Shown here: positions 1-8,308 of the stretch, in pieces
How positions within the stretch are numbered: the stretch's first letter is position 1
Layout: each line of letters begins with the position of its first letter
Origin: a virus
Strand: one strand, 5' to 3'
IMG/VR virus record: IMGVR_UViG_3300050821_003948
Coordinates: 1 to 64,000 of that record
Length of the DNA stretch: 64,000 nt
Position numbers and translations under genes: made by a program
The notes under the pieces: generated by a model
Database searches by the model: none
Told to the model about the DNA's origin: nothing
Seen by the model: only the letters and a program-made list of their open reading frames with translations

Positions 1-865
1 CGCCGCCACCGGAACCTATTCCGCCCAAGCCACCAGCACCGCCAATGCCTACGGTATTACCCCCACCCCCACCCCCACCACCACCACAGAAACCCAATGG
101 TCCATTTTGTCCGGCGCCTCCCGCCACCGCGACTGCGCCACCACTACCGGAACTTGAATTAAATCCGTTGCCGGCGGCGCCTCCTGCCGAAGCTACGTTG
201 CCTGTGCTAACACCACCACCGCCTGCGGCACTTGCACCACCTCCAAAGTAACTGCCACTGCCACCTGGCGAACCAGCACCACCCGTAGATAACCCGCCGG
301 CACCGCCGCTGCCACCAAAGATATTGTTTGAAACACCAATTGCTCCCCCTGTGACGCCTATCATACCCCCGTTACTTCCGGCCGCGCCCGCCGTTGATGT
401 AGCAGCATTTCCACCAGCCCCAGCCAAACCAGCACCCCCACCACCGCCGGAATTTGTGCTATCTGACCCGCCACTCCCGCCGCCACCACCGAAAGCCGTA
501 TATGTCGCTACCGTACTCCCGCCGAAAGTGGAGTTGCCTCCAGCAGTCCCCGCAGTACCACCAGCACCGCTCACCGCAGTCCCAGCACCACCACCACCAG
601 CAGCGCCGGGACTTACCGCCTCAGTCGCACCAGCAGCCCAGGTAGTACCGGGGAACAAAAGCTCGATTCGCGCCGCACCGCCACCACCACCACCGCCAGA
701 GACTGCCGTAGTCGTACTGCTGCTGAACTCCCCGCCCCCACCACCACCGCCGCCGCCAATTAAAATCACGCGGACAAGAGCCACATTGAACCCCGGCTTC
801 GTCCAAGTCCCATTAGACTCAAAAACCTGCACATCAATCGGAGAAGGCGGGTTAAATTCCGGCAT
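1..865 (-). CDS. Glycine-rich tail-fibre/adhesin protein, 3' end outside window
   Basis: Partial gene; about 288 residues are visible and the C-terminus lies beyond the left edge. The N-terminus contains FESNGTWTKPGF and then VRVILIGGGGG, the pattern of the glycine-rich domain found at the tips of phage tail fibres, followed by long glycine runs broken by A, S, T and N. Such proteins form polyglycine-II-like bundles that bind host receptors (family knowledge). The start ATG shares bases with the stop of the upstream gene (TAATG), so the two are translationally coupled. The proline-rich open frames on the other strand are its shadow. Confidence 0.8.
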   Translation of the reverse strand, partial: MPEFNPPSPIDVQVFESNGTWTKPGFNVALVRVILIGGGGGGGGGEFSSSTTTAVSGGGGGGGAARIELLFPGTTWAAGATEAVSPGAAGGGGAGTAVSGAGGTAGTAGGNSTFGGSTVATYTAFGGGGGSGGSDSTNSGGGGGAGLAGAGGNAATSTAGAAGSNGGMIGVTGGAIGVSNNIFGGSGGAGGLSTGGAGSPGGSGSYFGGGASAAGGGGVSTGNVASAGGAAGNGFNSSSGSGGAVAVAGGAGQNGPLGFCGGGGGGGGGNTVGIGGAGGLGGIGSGGG

Positions 866-1449
866 TAGGTGAATTCCGTAATCTGCGCCGTACCGTTCGC
901 GGTATTCCAGATTCCACTCACCGGCCCAAGGAATCCAAAGGGGACTTCGTAATAAGCATTCGGAATAAGTTGCACCGTGAACAGCCCAGTCGTGTTTACA
1001 GTTCCCGTTCCCAAAAGAGCGTAGATCGTCCCTGCCCCATTATTAAAAACCGCCGCACCGATTCGCGCGGTATTGTTCGCCAAAAAGCTTACGGCACCCG
1101 TCGTAGCGGCAACGGCACTGACATTTCCGGTGCGGCTTTGGGTAAGAAAACTTCCCGTCACTGTCACCGTCTGATTCGACGGTAGCACAACGGGAATCGA
1201 CGCAGCCATAACAGCCTGGCCGAGCGAAATTATCGTCCCACCAACCTGAATCAAATTAACAGAAGTCGTTCCGCTTCCGCCACCGGATGCTGTACTGACA
1301 CGCAGGTTTCCCGCCGCGTCGAGATTAAGCGGCACCATAAAAGAGCCAGTAGGGTCCAATGCGCCGGCGGCCACACCAACGTTCGGAAATGCGGTGCTGA
1401 ACAAAGCCCCGGCAGCTAGGCGCGTGTTATGGCCATTGGGATCGGCCAT
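865..1449 (-). CDS. Virion structural protein, beta-rich
   Basis: 194 residues, rich in T, G, A, V and N without charged clusters, typical of phage decoration or fibre proteins. The C-terminal part (NNTARIGAAVFNNGAG, then TVQLIPNAYYEVPFG) resembles a beta-sandwich module seen at the ends of many phage virion proteins; that resemblance is by eye. It lies in the tail/decoration block and overlaps the glycine-rich fibre gene by TAATG. No enzymatic motif is seen. Confidence 0.75.
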   Translation of the reverse strand: MADPNGHNTRLAAGALFSTAFPNVGVAAGALDPTGSFMVPLNLDAAGNLRVSTASGGGSGTTSVNLIQVGGTIISLGQAVMAASIPVVLPSNQTVTVTGSFLTQSRTGNVSAVAATTGAVSFLANNTARIGAAVFNNGAGTIYALLGTGTVNTTGLFTVQLIPNAYYEVPFGFLGPVSGIWNTANGTAQITEFT

Positions 1450-1452
1450 TGC

Positions 1453-2067
1453 TTACTCGGTAATTTCGCGCAAAACGCCGTGGAGTTTATCGATATGGGC
1501 TTGCAGTTTAGCTCTCGTCTGCTCAGTAGCAGCCTTAGCCGCCTGTACAGAAGCCGACGCAGCTTTATGGTTCGTTATCACTGCTTCCGCTTCCTTCTTC
1601 AATATCTCTGCGGCCTGCTGATTTTCAAGCGCCGTCGCATGGGCGGCATCTGTTTCAGTCTTTTTCTGCGCAGCATAGGTTTCCGCGTCCTGCTTGGACT
1701 TAGCAGCGTCCTTCTTTACCGATGCGGCATTAGCCCGCGCATCGGTAATAATCCGCGCCGCACTCGCATTGGCTTCACTGATGACACTCGCAGCCCGAGC
1801 CTTCGCAGCGTCGAGCGTGGCCTCAGCCCGCACCCGCAACACATTGGATTCACTTACCGCAGTCGCTACAGTCTGCTGAACCTCAGCGTGTGCGGCCTTA
1901 ACAGACTTGCCGAGATTCAAGTTCTGCAAGGCAGTTTCCGAATCAGCCTTCGCTGTGGCGAGTTGCTTCATGCGCTCGGCAAAACCATCACCTCCCGCCA
2001 AAGCATGTTCCAAATCGCTAACAGGAGGCCGCGCCCCCAATGTGCCGATAGGATCGGTATTGCTCAT
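1453..2067 (-). CDS. Alpha-helical coiled-coil virion-region protein
   Basis: 204 residues from the ATG that overlaps the upstream stop (ATGA). Residues from about 40 to the end are almost uninterrupted alanine/lysine/glutamate helix with heptad spacing (for example AAKARAASVISEANASAARI), ending IDKLHGVLREITE. The reading frame continues upstream to 2139, but the coupled ATG at 2067 is preferred. Probably a trimeric or dimeric rod between structural proteins; exact role unknown. Confidence 0.75.
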   Translation of the reverse strand: MSNTDPIGTLGARPPVSDLEHALAGGDGFAERMKQLATAKADSETALQNLNLGKSVKAAHAEVQQTVATAVSESNVLRVRAEATLDAAKARAASVISEANASAARIITDARANAASVKKDAAKSKQDAETYAAQKKTETDAAHATALENQQAAEILKKEAEAVITNHKAASASVQAAKAATEQTRAKLQAHIDKLHGVLREITE

Positions 2068-2717
2068 GGCCCACCAATTCCAGATTGTATGCCAGTCGCG
2101 CGGATGCTGCCGGTTCCCGCGGAAACCAACAGACGCCATCCCGTCATCGGCTCATTCGAAGAACCATCAATCGTCGCCGTGGCATTGACGATGGTTGGAT
2201 GATTGAACGGCTGCGGAAACGGCACGCCAGTCGCGAGATTGTTCGGATCATCATACGTGTACTGAATCGAAAACGTAGCCGCTCCACTCGCCAGTATACA
2301 GGAATATTGAACATTAACCGGAGTTACATGCCAGTTCACGATATTCCAGATCGATGATCCAACGCCATTGACGCCAACCGACACGGTCGCAGCCGTGCTC
2401 GCAACAGTCTGAGCAACAGACGAATTTGAAGGCGTGACCGAAGTGACGGTCAAATAATCGAGATTCGACTGTATCGACGTGGAATTTGCCCCGGCAAGAT
2501 ATTCAGACGCCGGAAACCCAGCCTGATTGCCTCCAACAAGATGAAAATAAATTGCGGAATCGTTGCCGCTCGACGTGACCAGAACACGCCGCTGCCACAC
2601 GCCTGGCACAAGCGTCGTCGCGAGCACCAGCGCGCTTGTTGTCGCCGCGTTGGCATTGACAAGGCTCGTGGCATTGCCGGCGATCAGATTGTAGTTATTG
2701 ACGACGACCGGCTGCAT
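2064..2717 (-). CDS. Virion structural protein
   Basis: 217 residues, beta-rich, small-residue-rich sequence (ATTLVPGVWQRRVLVTSSGN near residue 40, GWRLLVSAGTGSIRATGIQ near the end). The C-terminal half resembles phage decoration/fibre modules. It is in the coat-to-tail-fibre block and coupled by ATGA to the coiled-coil gene downstream. Function beyond a structural role cannot be assigned. Confidence 0.7.
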   Translation of the reverse strand: MQPVVVNNYNLIAGNATSLVNANAATTSALVLATTLVPGVWQRRVLVTSSGNDSAIYFHLVGGNQAGFPASEYLAGANSTSIQSNLDYLTVTSVTPSNSSVAQTVASTAATVSVGVNGVGSSIWNIVNWHVTPVNVQYSCILASGAATFSIQYTYDDPNNLATGVPFPQPFNHPTIVNATATIDGSSNEPMTGWRLLVSAGTGSIRATGIQSGIGGP

Positions 2718-2730
2718 ACCTCGCGCCTTC

Positions 2731-2997
2731 CTAGTGTTTGCGCGGCGCCCGATCCATGCGATGCTTGACCGCGCCGCCGTCCATTCTCATACGCGATTCG
2801 TCGTGCTGTTTGATGCCCGGAAACTTTTTGTGCACCTTGGAACGAATCTTTGCTTTGAGTGCCGGCCCCGCGTGCTGCGCTGCCCTTGCGAGCGCATTGC
2901 GTGCGTGACTCGCATCGTTAATCGGATAACTCCTATCCGGCCCCGCGAACGTCGAAGCCGGTAACTTATTTCTCCGCGCGGCAGTCAACACAGACAT
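2731..2997 (-). CDS. DUF6582-like small phage protein
   Basis: 88 residues. The motif LPASTFAGPDRSYPINDASH followed by ARNALARAAQH and KIRSKVHKKFPGI matches a small family common in phage head modules; the basic C-terminus ends in RKH. The role in those phages is unknown to me, probably virion associated. A family C repeat fills the junction upstream of its start. Confidence 0.75.
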   Translation of the reverse strand: MSVLTAARRNKLPASTFAGPDRSYPINDASHARNALARAAQHAGPALKAKIRSKVHKKFPGIKQHDESRMRMDGGAVKHRMDRAPRKH

Positions 2998-3015
2998 TCA
3001 CTTCTTCTTTCGCTA

Positions 3016-3075
3016 GCGGTCGTGTGAATTTCCGTGAGGCTTAGGCTTCCCGTGATCCGGAATGAGTCAACACCT
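3016..3075 (-). repeat. Family C repeat, copy C1
   Basis: On the minus strand: AGGTGTTGACTCATTCCGG, ATCACGGG, then CACGGAAATTCACACG. It begins at the stop codon of the upstream gene and ends about 20 nt before the ATG at 2997. The same pattern recurs on the plus strand near 30.0 and 30.8 kb. Confidence 0.75.
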
Positions 3076-3400
3076 AATCCGGTGCACCACCAGACTCTTC
3101 TTCAGGCGCCGTACCCGGCTTCGCGTGACCATGCGCCGACGACAGCGGAGACCGATCCGCACCGACAGCACCACCACGCTTCCTACCCGGACGATCCAAC
3201 CGCGGCTTCACTCCACCGCCGGTCATCAGACCAATCACCTTACCGCCGGATTTGCGCTTCGCACGACCACCGCGCTTACGCTCATCGCCCCTGGCGTAAT
3301 CTTCCTTGCCTTCGGCTTCCTTGATGACATCGGGATTCCCCGAAGCAACCAGACCCGTCCGGCCGCCTTTGGCTCTCTGCAAACGACGTGAACCGCTCAT
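3074..3400 (-). CDS. Basic glycine-rich protein with RKSGG repeats
   Basis: 108 residues, strongly basic, with repeated RGG/KSGG blocks (ERKRGGRAKRKSGGKVIGL) and an acidic tail. Similar Lys/Arg-Gly-Gly proteins recur in this genome (15172-16011 and the N-terminus of 53853-54884). Such proteins are common in short-tailed phages of environmental bacteria; DNA binding or packing against the genome is a guess from charge. Confidence 0.65.
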   Translation of the reverse strand: MSGSRRLQRAKGGRTGLVASGNPDVIKEAEGKEDYARGDERKRGGRAKRKSGGKVIGLMTGGGVKPRLDRPGRKRGGAVGADRSPLSSAHGHAKPGTAPEEESGGAPD

Positions 3401-3418
3401 GACGACAGCCTTTCCTTA

Positions 3419-4705
3419 TCAGGTCGTGGATTGCGCAACGCCGAACATCGGCGCGGTATTGTTAGGATTGGTGAATAGAACATTCCACACGCCAAGGTCT
3501 TGCAGGATAGCCAGCCGCGAGGTTCCATTCGCCGAAAGCGTTCCCGTGACCGCCGTTCCCCTCCCAGCGGCACCGACTTGTACAGTCCCGCGAACGTCCC
3601 CCGTGGTATTCGTCGATGGAGTCGTCGTAACCGCAGTCGAGAATCCAACGGAATTCGCAGACGCCGTTCCGGCCCAATAAATTTCCGTCTGCTCCCATTC
3701 GTCGGCGCGCAAAGGCATCCCGAACGTATCACCAATCCCAACGCTATAGGAATTACCGCCCGTCGAAGCACTGGTGGGGGTCACCGACTGGAGAAACTTG
3801 TAAGCTTTCTGACCATAAGTGGTCGTTGCGGAGGTGGTCGCTGGCGACGTGATAAGTTCTGTCGTGAGCATATGCCACAAATCAAAGCCAACAACGAGAA
3901 AGTTCACCGCAGTCGCAACACCGCCTGTCTGTAATGTGACCGAAACATTCCGCGTGACCTGCTCCGCAGGATTATGAATCCGCAGCACGCCCGCCTGAAT
4001 GTCAGGCGTTACCTGTGTCGGAGAAGACACCCCAGGACCAAATTGCGTCGGCGATGGTAGAAGTCCGGCACCCCAAAGATTGGCCTGCCCAATCGGCGCC
4101 GAAGAACCCGATGCCGGCGGCACCGGAAGAACCGTAATGCCGGTCGTATTTGCGGTCGCAATCGTCTGAACCTGCGTCAAGAAGCTTGACGTGTTCGACA
4201 AAGCACCACCACCAATAACAATCCACTGTCCGACCGTGAACTTCGTATTATCGAACACACTCATCGTCGAGGAGTTTGCCGTCGCGGTCCCTGTGGAAAA
4301 TCCGAAATCAAGAGCAAGAACGCTCGTAACAGTCGTCGTTCCAGCCGCAATAAACGGAACACCAACCGCGATGAAAGGAGACCCCGCATTCGGATTCGAC
4401 GGCTGAGTCGTCGCAAGCGACATCGCCACATTGGCCGTCGCAACCTGCACCGTCGCAATTGCCGTGGCATTGGTCGCCTGCGGTTTGTTGTCCACGCACC
4501 AATACGTGCCGTTCGCCAGAAACGCGGCCGCGCGGCCAGGCATCAAACCTTCGGCCGGATAAGGCACACCACGTGGATCAAGCAGCGAATAGCCCTGATA
4601 TGCGCCGCTCGGACCGTCGAACGTGCCGATGGTCGCCGCCGTTCCGGATTCGACAAGCAAAGAACCCGCGCTGACGATTGGGCCTTTGAAGGTGGTGTCA
4701 CCCAT
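3419..4705 (-). CDS. Virion structural protein adjacent to coat protein
   Basis: 428 residues, T/A/S/V-rich, beta-type composition, no charged clusters. Near the middle it reads FDNTKFTVGQWIVIGG, and near the end DEWEQTEIYWAGTASANSVG. It directly follows the major coat gene in transcription order and has the size of a head decoration or head-fibre protein. Not recognised more precisely. Confidence 0.7.
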   Translation of the reverse strand: MGDTTFKGPIVSAGSLLVESGTAATIGTFDGPSGAYQGYSLLDPRGVPYPAEGLMPGRAAAFLANGTYWCVDNKPQATNATAIATVQVATANVAMSLATTQPSNPNAGSPFIAVGVPFIAAGTTTVTSVLALDFGFSTGTATANSSTMSVFDNTKFTVGQWIVIGGGALSNTSSFLTQVQTIATANTTGITVLPVPPASGSSAPIGQANLWGAGLLPSPTQFGPGVSSPTQVTPDIQAGVLRIHNPAEQVTRNVSVTLQTGGVATAVNFLVVGFDLWHMLTTELITSPATTSATTTYGQKAYKFLQSVTPTSASTGGNSYSVGIGDTFGMPLRADEWEQTEIYWAGTASANSVGFSTAVTTTPSTNTTGDVRGTVQVGAAGRGTAVTGTLSANGTSRLAILQDLGVWNVLFTNPNNTAPMFGVAQSTT

Positions 4706-4740
4706 TTTTCATTCTCCGACTTTCGTATGGCGACACTTCG

Positions 4741-5655
4741 TTAAGAGGTGGGGAATTCGCCCCACGCTGCGCGGGGATCGTTATAGCCAAACGAATATCT
4801 CTCATAGCTTTTTACGAGGAGGTTGTCCGTGACGTTGTCCACCCACATATCAGACTCATACGGAATCCGCAGCATGTGAATCAGCCCCTCGATATTCGTC
4901 GTGAGGAACCAAGCGAAGTTGGACGTGAGGAAGTCCAACACGATGAATCCCTCTGGCAGACCGCCGGACAGCGTGAGGATGGCGTTCACGTCGTTATCGG
5001 CGGTGCCAGGGCGCAATTCCGTCTTGGTGAGGCGGATCGCGATGGGTTCGAGGTTCGGCGGAACAACAAGACGCCTTGCACGGGAGAGAATACGAAGGCC
5101 GCGCTCGTTGACGAACTGGGTTCTGACGTTCGTCATATCGGCAAGCAGCGTCGATTCGTTCAAACTCTTTGGCGTGGTTGAAGTGTTTGCCCACGTGCCT
5201 CCATCGTAAGGATGCACGGCAGAGAATAGCGCAACACCATCACCAATGATGGAATTCTGGTACGTGGTGCCGAGATTGAGGATGTTGGCACCCTGGATTT
5301 CCTTGAACTGCGCGAAGGCTTCTTGCAGTTTCAGGTTGGTCGGATTGAATTGCGCCTTATAGAGACTGTCGTCGATGGCTTTTCGGGTAATCGCATAGCC
5401 GAGCGCGACTTCCAGATGCACGAACGCCCAAGTGAATCTTTCACCGGCGTTGTTGTCGAATTGAGTCGCGGCACCTTCGTCTTTCAGATAAGGCAGTGCG
5501 ACGAACGCCATCTGCGTCGAGCGCTCGACCGCCATGTTCGACTTGTGGGTCGTGAAGACCTTGTCCCACTGTCTGGGAATCATGTCGTATGATCCCCGAA
5601 CGTCGAAGAGTCCGGGCAGGAGTTCGGAGCGGATATTAGCAAGTGCGACGGGCAT
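4741..5655 (-). CDS. Major capsid (coat) protein, HK97-like fold
   Basis: 304 residues. The N-terminal arm (FDVRGSYDMIPRQWDKVFTT), central DNNAGERFTWAFVHLEVALGY-type segment, the YQNSIIGDGVALFSAVHPYDGG loop and the C-terminal SNFAWFLTTNIEGLIHMLRI strand match Mu gpT-like and related HK97-fold coat proteins. It lies between a probable decoration protein and two small head proteins. Length agrees with the family (about 300). The start ATG is preceded by an AGGAG-like site (read on the minus strand). Confidence 0.85.
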   Translation of the reverse strand: MPVALANIRSELLPGLFDVRGSYDMIPRQWDKVFTTHKSNMAVERSTQMAFVALPYLKDEGAATQFDNNAGERFTWAFVHLEVALGYAITRKAIDDSLYKAQFNPTNLKLQEAFAQFKEIQGANILNLGTTYQNSIIGDGVALFSAVHPYDGGTWANTSTTPKSLNESTLLADMTNVRTQFVNERGLRILSRARRLVVPPNLEPIAIRLTKTELRPGTADNDVNAILTLSGGLPEGFIVLDFLTSNFAWFLTTNIEGLIHMLRIPYESDMWVDNVTDNLLVKSYERYSFGYNDPRAAWGEFPTS

Positions 5656-5666
5656 TTATCTGCTCC

Positions 5667-6230
5667 TTATGAGATAACGGCCCAGAGGGCCTTGGACATT
5701 TTTCGGAATGAAACAGCTTTGGCTGAACCGACGCCGACGCTGCTCTTGCTCGGGTTCGACCCGTCGTTGACGGGGCTCAGGCCGATTGCTTCGTCCTTAT
5801 TTGGATAGACCGCCACATCCATTCCCGTTGATTCGGGATTGCGATGGACTTCGACCACGTCGAGATCGGTTGCGTCCTTCGGTAGGAAGATGGCGTTCCA
5901 GTTGCTGCCATGCGCCGAACCTTTGGTGGTCACCATGACGACTGTGAGTTCACCAGTTCGTTTGATCTGGTCGGATTCCTCATCTTCGATCTCTTCCGCA
6001 GTCGGTTCTTTAGCCGCGTCTTTCTTCGGAGGAACACCGGCACCGATCGGCGTTTCTTTTGGTTCGACCACCACAAAGGCGGTTTTCGGCTTTTCGGGTT
6101 CGGATGGCGCCTCGTCGGGCATCACAGGGGGTGCGATGGTTTCTGCCGCAGGAGGCTGCGGAGGCGTGAACGGATTGACCGCGGGAGAAGGCGAAGCCGC
6201 CGTAAGGTCGGGAGCGAGAGTTTCAGCCAT
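5667..6230 (-). CDS. Proline/glutamate-rich head-region protein
   Basis: 187 residues in two parts: residues 1-90 are low-complexity P/A/E/K sequence, and residues 90-187 form a compact domain with GELTVVMVTTKGSAHGSNWN and VEVHRNPESTGMDVAVYPNK. It lies directly upstream of the coat gene in the same transcription unit. It may be a capsid accessory or scaffold-like protein; no recognised family. Confidence 0.65.
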   Translation of the reverse strand: MAETLAPDLTAASPSPAVNPFTPPQPPAAETIAPPVMPDEAPSEPEKPKTAFVVVEPKETPIGAGVPPKKDAAKEPTAEEIEDEESDQIKRTGELTVVMVTTKGSAHGSNWNAIFLPKDATDLDVVEVHRNPESTGMDVAVYPNKDEAIGLSPVNDGSNPSKSSVGVGSAKAVSFRKMSKALWAVIS

Positions 6231-6241
6231 TGTCGTTCCCC

Positions 6242-6847
6242 TTAGTTACCGACGAACGAGCGGTTCAGTTGATAGTTGAAGGCGACGATGGCCCAGTTGT
6301 AATTGGTCGTCGGGTCAGAGCCATTTCCTACGCCGGGATAGAGACCAACGATTCGGAACGGAAGCAGAGAGACCGTCGTGCCGGTCGTCGTCGCCGTCGA
6401 TTGATCGATGGTTGCAATAGAAAAACCGCCACCTACCGTCGCACATTGGCCGGTCGTAAAATTGACCGCATTGCCGATGTTCGTTGAGAGAATTGCGGTT
6501 TGCAGCGCAGCCACCAGAAACTTGGCGTTCGGCGCGTCGATGACATAGGCCGTTGCGTTCTGCGCGACCGATCCGGGAAAGTATGGCGACCACTGCGGCG
6601 CACCACCGCCGGAAGGGATATACTCACAACCCTGAAAGATACCGATGATCGGAGAGGTCGTTGCCAGAGCCCCCGTGGCCTGGATGATGAAGGCCGATGT
6701 GGCGTTTGCGGCAATGACAGGATCGCCGAATCCAATTTGCGTCGCGTTGGTCGATTGGATCGCGTAGCTGGAAAGCTGGTAGTCGGGAGCACCGCCAGAC
6801 AAATAGCCCTGGTGCTTAAAGCCAAACTGCGCTTGCGTGTTTGCCAC
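6242..6847 (-). CDS. Probable head decoration protein, first gene of the capsid unit
   Basis: 201 residues: small-residue-rich beta sequence with FGFKHQGYLSGGAPDY near the start and NYNWAIVAFNYQLN near the end. The start is GTG at 6847 with GGAG 7 nt upstream. That ribosome site touches the arm of a strong hairpin (6857-6883), which may lower or regulate translation. It precedes the coat protein and probably coats the capsid (inference from position and composition). Confidence 0.7.
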   Translation of the reverse strand: MANTQAQFGFKHQGYLSGGAPDYQLSSYAIQSTNATQIGFGDPVIAANATSAFIIQATGALATTSPIIGIFQGCEYIPSGGGAPQWSPYFPGSVAQNATAYVIDAPNAKFLVAALQTAILSTNIGNAVNFTTGQCATVGGGFSIATIDQSTATTTGTTVSLLPFRIVGLYPGVGNGSDPTTNYNWAIVAFNYQLNRSFVGN

Positions 6848-6856
6848 GGCAGGACT

Positions 6857-6883
6857 CCGAGCGGGGTTTTTGACCCGACTCGG
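6857..6883 (-). promoter_or_regulatory. Hairpin overlapping the ribosome site of the first capsid gene
   Basis: Arms CCGAGCGGG and CCCGACTCGG pair over 9 bp with one bulged A and a T-rich loop. On the minus-strand transcript the 3' arm runs into CGGAG, the Shine-Dalgarno of the GTG start at 6847. Confidence 0.55.
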
Positions 6884-6949
6884 CAGGCGCTGCCTGAGTG
6901 TGGGAGGGTGGAACCAAACCGGCGCGGCTTGGTCAGATTGAGAGGATTA

Positions 6950-6968
6950 ATCCCCCAGCGCGGGGGAT
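6950..6968. promoter_or_regulatory. 7-bp GC-rich hairpin in capsid leader
   Basis: ATCCCCC and GGGGGAT are perfect complements around a 5-nt loop. There is no U-tract, so it is not a classical intrinsic terminator; it may stabilise RNA or pause transcription. Confidence 0.45.
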
Positions 6969-6987
6969 GCCTCTTTGAATGTCTGGT

Positions 6988-7017
6988 ATGTTGAATCTAT
7001 TTTTGGGAAGGCGTCAA
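6988..7017 (-). promoter_or_regulatory. Possible promoter of the capsid operon
   Basis: Minus strand: TTGACG (7017-7012), 18-nt spacer, CAACAT (6993-6988). The -35 is good and the -10 poor. Position in a leader before the capsid genes supports it. Confidence 0.3.
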
Positions 7018-7052
7018 GGGATTATTTTCGGGGAAGGTGTGGAAAAGTTTTT

Positions 7053-7088
7053 TGACTCATTAGAGCATAGCGCGAGCGGTCAAGCCCT
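7053..7088 (-). repeat. Family B repeat, degenerate copy B1
   Basis: Plus strand GACTCATTAGAG ... GAGCGGTCAAGCC resembles the GACTCATTC ... GCGGTCACCC subtype seen at 21.7, 47.4 and 62.3 kb, with mismatches at the inner end. Confidence 0.4.
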
Positions 7089-7176
7089 CAGGGTTACAGC
7101 GGCACGTTAGCAATTTGCGCAGATGGATGGCGTCTTCATCCGGTCAGGCGGAATCGGCGGAACGCGGCTTTCGCGT

Positions 7177-7395
7177 TTAGAGACGGGGAAAGTGCATCGA
7201 GCCGCCACCCCCTGCGAGCAGCGATAGCGCACCGATGATGCAGAGCAACAAGACGATGAACCAAATGCCTTGTTCGAGGCGCGCGGGAATTGGCGTGACG
7301 AAGGTTTTGATGCCGTAGAGTACCAACCAAATGACACCAGCGAGACAAATAATTCCGATAAGCAACCACAAAATAGAAATTGCGAGTTCAACCAT
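7177..7395 (-). CDS. Small two-helix membrane protein
   Basis: 72 residues. Two hydrophobic segments, about residues 4-28 (ISILWLLIGIICLAGVIWLV) and 44-64 (IWFIVLLLCIIGALSLLAGG), joined by a short loop with YGIKTFVTPIPARLEQ. This arrangement is common in phage genomes near structural or lysis genes. Holin-like activity is possible but not shown. A second frame at 7107-7391 overlaps it and lacks this logic. Confidence 0.75.
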   Translation of the reverse strand: MVELAISILWLLIGIICLAGVIWLVLYGIKTFVTPIPARLEQGIWFIVLLLCIIGALSLLAGGGGSMHFPRL

Positions 7396-7485
7396 GACAG
7401 CCTCCTATGGGGCTATGACCAAACGCGCCAAATCCAATCTTGTTCCATCCAGAGACTGACGGCGGTTGCGCGGAAGAATTGAGCG

Positions 7486-7503
7486 CGGCGCCACGAAGCG
7501 CCG
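7486..7503. other. 6-bp GC hairpin after the glycan operon
   Basis: CGGCGC and GCGCCG pair around CACGAA. It lies 25 nt downstream of the last glycan gene on the minus strand; no U-tract follows, so termination is only a possibility. The rest of 7396-7528 shows nothing clear. Confidence 0.35.
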
Positions 7504-7528
7504 TTGCGGTATCTGGTGCGGCGGTCGT

Positions 7529-8188
7529 TCACGCCATCTGCCTTTGCTGCCGCGGCCAATGACGTTCGGCAGGATTACCAACAACAGTCTGACCCGCAGG
7601 AACATCTTTCGTCACGACTGCCCCGGCACCGACCGTGGCACCTTCGCCAACCTTCACAGCCATCACGGTCGCATTTGCTCCTATGGTCGCGTAGCGCCCC
7701 ACGTGAACGCCGCCTAATACACAAGCGCCCGCCATAACGGTCACTCCATCTTCCAAAACACTTTCGTGCTCAACCATCGCAAGGGAGTGAATCATACACC
7801 AATCGCCTATAATGGTTTCGTCGCCGATCACAGAATTTCGAATGATTTGGAGACCTCTGCCTATTTTTGATTCCTCGCAGATTGTTGCGCTTTGGTGGAT
7901 GACAGGAACGGGTTCCATACCTAAGCGAAACAGTTGTTCGGAGAGTTCAGCCCGGCGCTTGCCGTTGCTGCCTATCGCCACTACAAAGTGAGTGCACGAA
8001 TGTCGCGCTGCTCGCAGGGCAGACTCCATATCATGTAAGATTAAACAATCACGCCAAGGCGGCGGCTTAGTTTCATCACTATCCCACACTACCGGAAATT
8101 CGTGCAGAGTTCCGACGTACGGTTCGTCTTGCAGAATCCGCCGACAGATGCGCGCGTGAGACTTAGCGCCGACGAAGAAGATTTTCAT
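7529..8188 (-). CDS. NeuD/PglD-like sugar O/N-acyltransferase (hexapeptide repeat)
   Basis: 219 residues. N-terminal Rossmann-like part (KIFFVGAKSHARICRRIL, residues 2-19; HFVVAIGSNGKRR near 87-99) followed by left-handed beta-helix hexapeptide repeats from about residue 100 to 200 (IGDETIIGDWCMI, VHVGRYATIGANATV, VGEGATVGAGAVVTKDVP). This is the two-domain layout of PglD/NeuD acetyltransferases that acylate amino sugars. It is the last gene of the glycan operon; the amino sugar made by the DegT enzyme is the likely substrate (inference). Confidence 0.85.
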   Translation of the reverse strand: MKIFFVGAKSHARICRRILQDEPYVGTLHEFPVVWDSDETKPPPWRDCLILHDMESALRAARHSCTHFVVAIGSNGKRRAELSEQLFRLGMEPVPVIHQSATICEESKIGRGLQIIRNSVIGDETIIGDWCMIHSLAMVEHESVLEDGVTVMAGACVLGGVHVGRYATIGANATVMAVKVGEGATVGAGAVVTKDVPAGQTVVGNPAERHWPRQQRQMA

Positions 8189-8308
8189 TTAGAATTCCAC
8201 TCTTCCTTTTTCGGCTGGGCAATATTTGCACTTATACGGGCGGTAGCAGTAAGCGCTTTTCCAAACCCACTTGTGCCAACCGAGATAACAGAGAATTTTT
8301 CTAAACAC
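8189..8308 (-). CDS. 39-residue cysteine-rich mini-protein
   Basis: Starts with GTG at 8308 inside the end of the cupin gene and stops in TAAATG, abutting the acyltransferase start. The sequence contains CYLGWHKW and CKYCP, a compact CxLGxHxW...CxxC pattern like zinc-ribbon micro-proteins of phages. Perfect fit between both neighbours argues that it is a real, coupled gene; function unknown. Confidence 0.6.
   Translation of the reverse strand: MFRKILCYLGWHKWVWKSAYCYRPYKCKYCPAEKGRVEF

Larger units (their letters stand above)
6848..7176. other. Non-coding leader with three hairpins
   Basis: No gene is seen in this 329-bp gap between a small membrane protein gene and the capsid unit. It holds three stable hairpins (6857-6883, 6882-6894, 6950-6968), a possible minus-strand promoter (6988-7017) and a degenerate family B repeat (7053-7088). 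It looks like the 5' leader of the capsid operon. Confidence 0.55.

Noticed and set aside
324-872. Proline-rich plus-strand frame of 182 residues
   Set aside because: Complement of the glycine-rich fibre gene (GGN codons read as CCN); no ribosome site and wrong strand for the block.
1429-2202. 257-residue plus-strand frame
   Set aside because: Antisense to three coupled minus-strand structural genes; composition lacks domain features.
7107-7391. 94-residue minus-strand frame overlapping the small membrane protein
   Set aside because: The other frame (7177-7395) gives a clean two-helix membrane protein; this one is Ser/Arg/Cys-rich shadow sequence.
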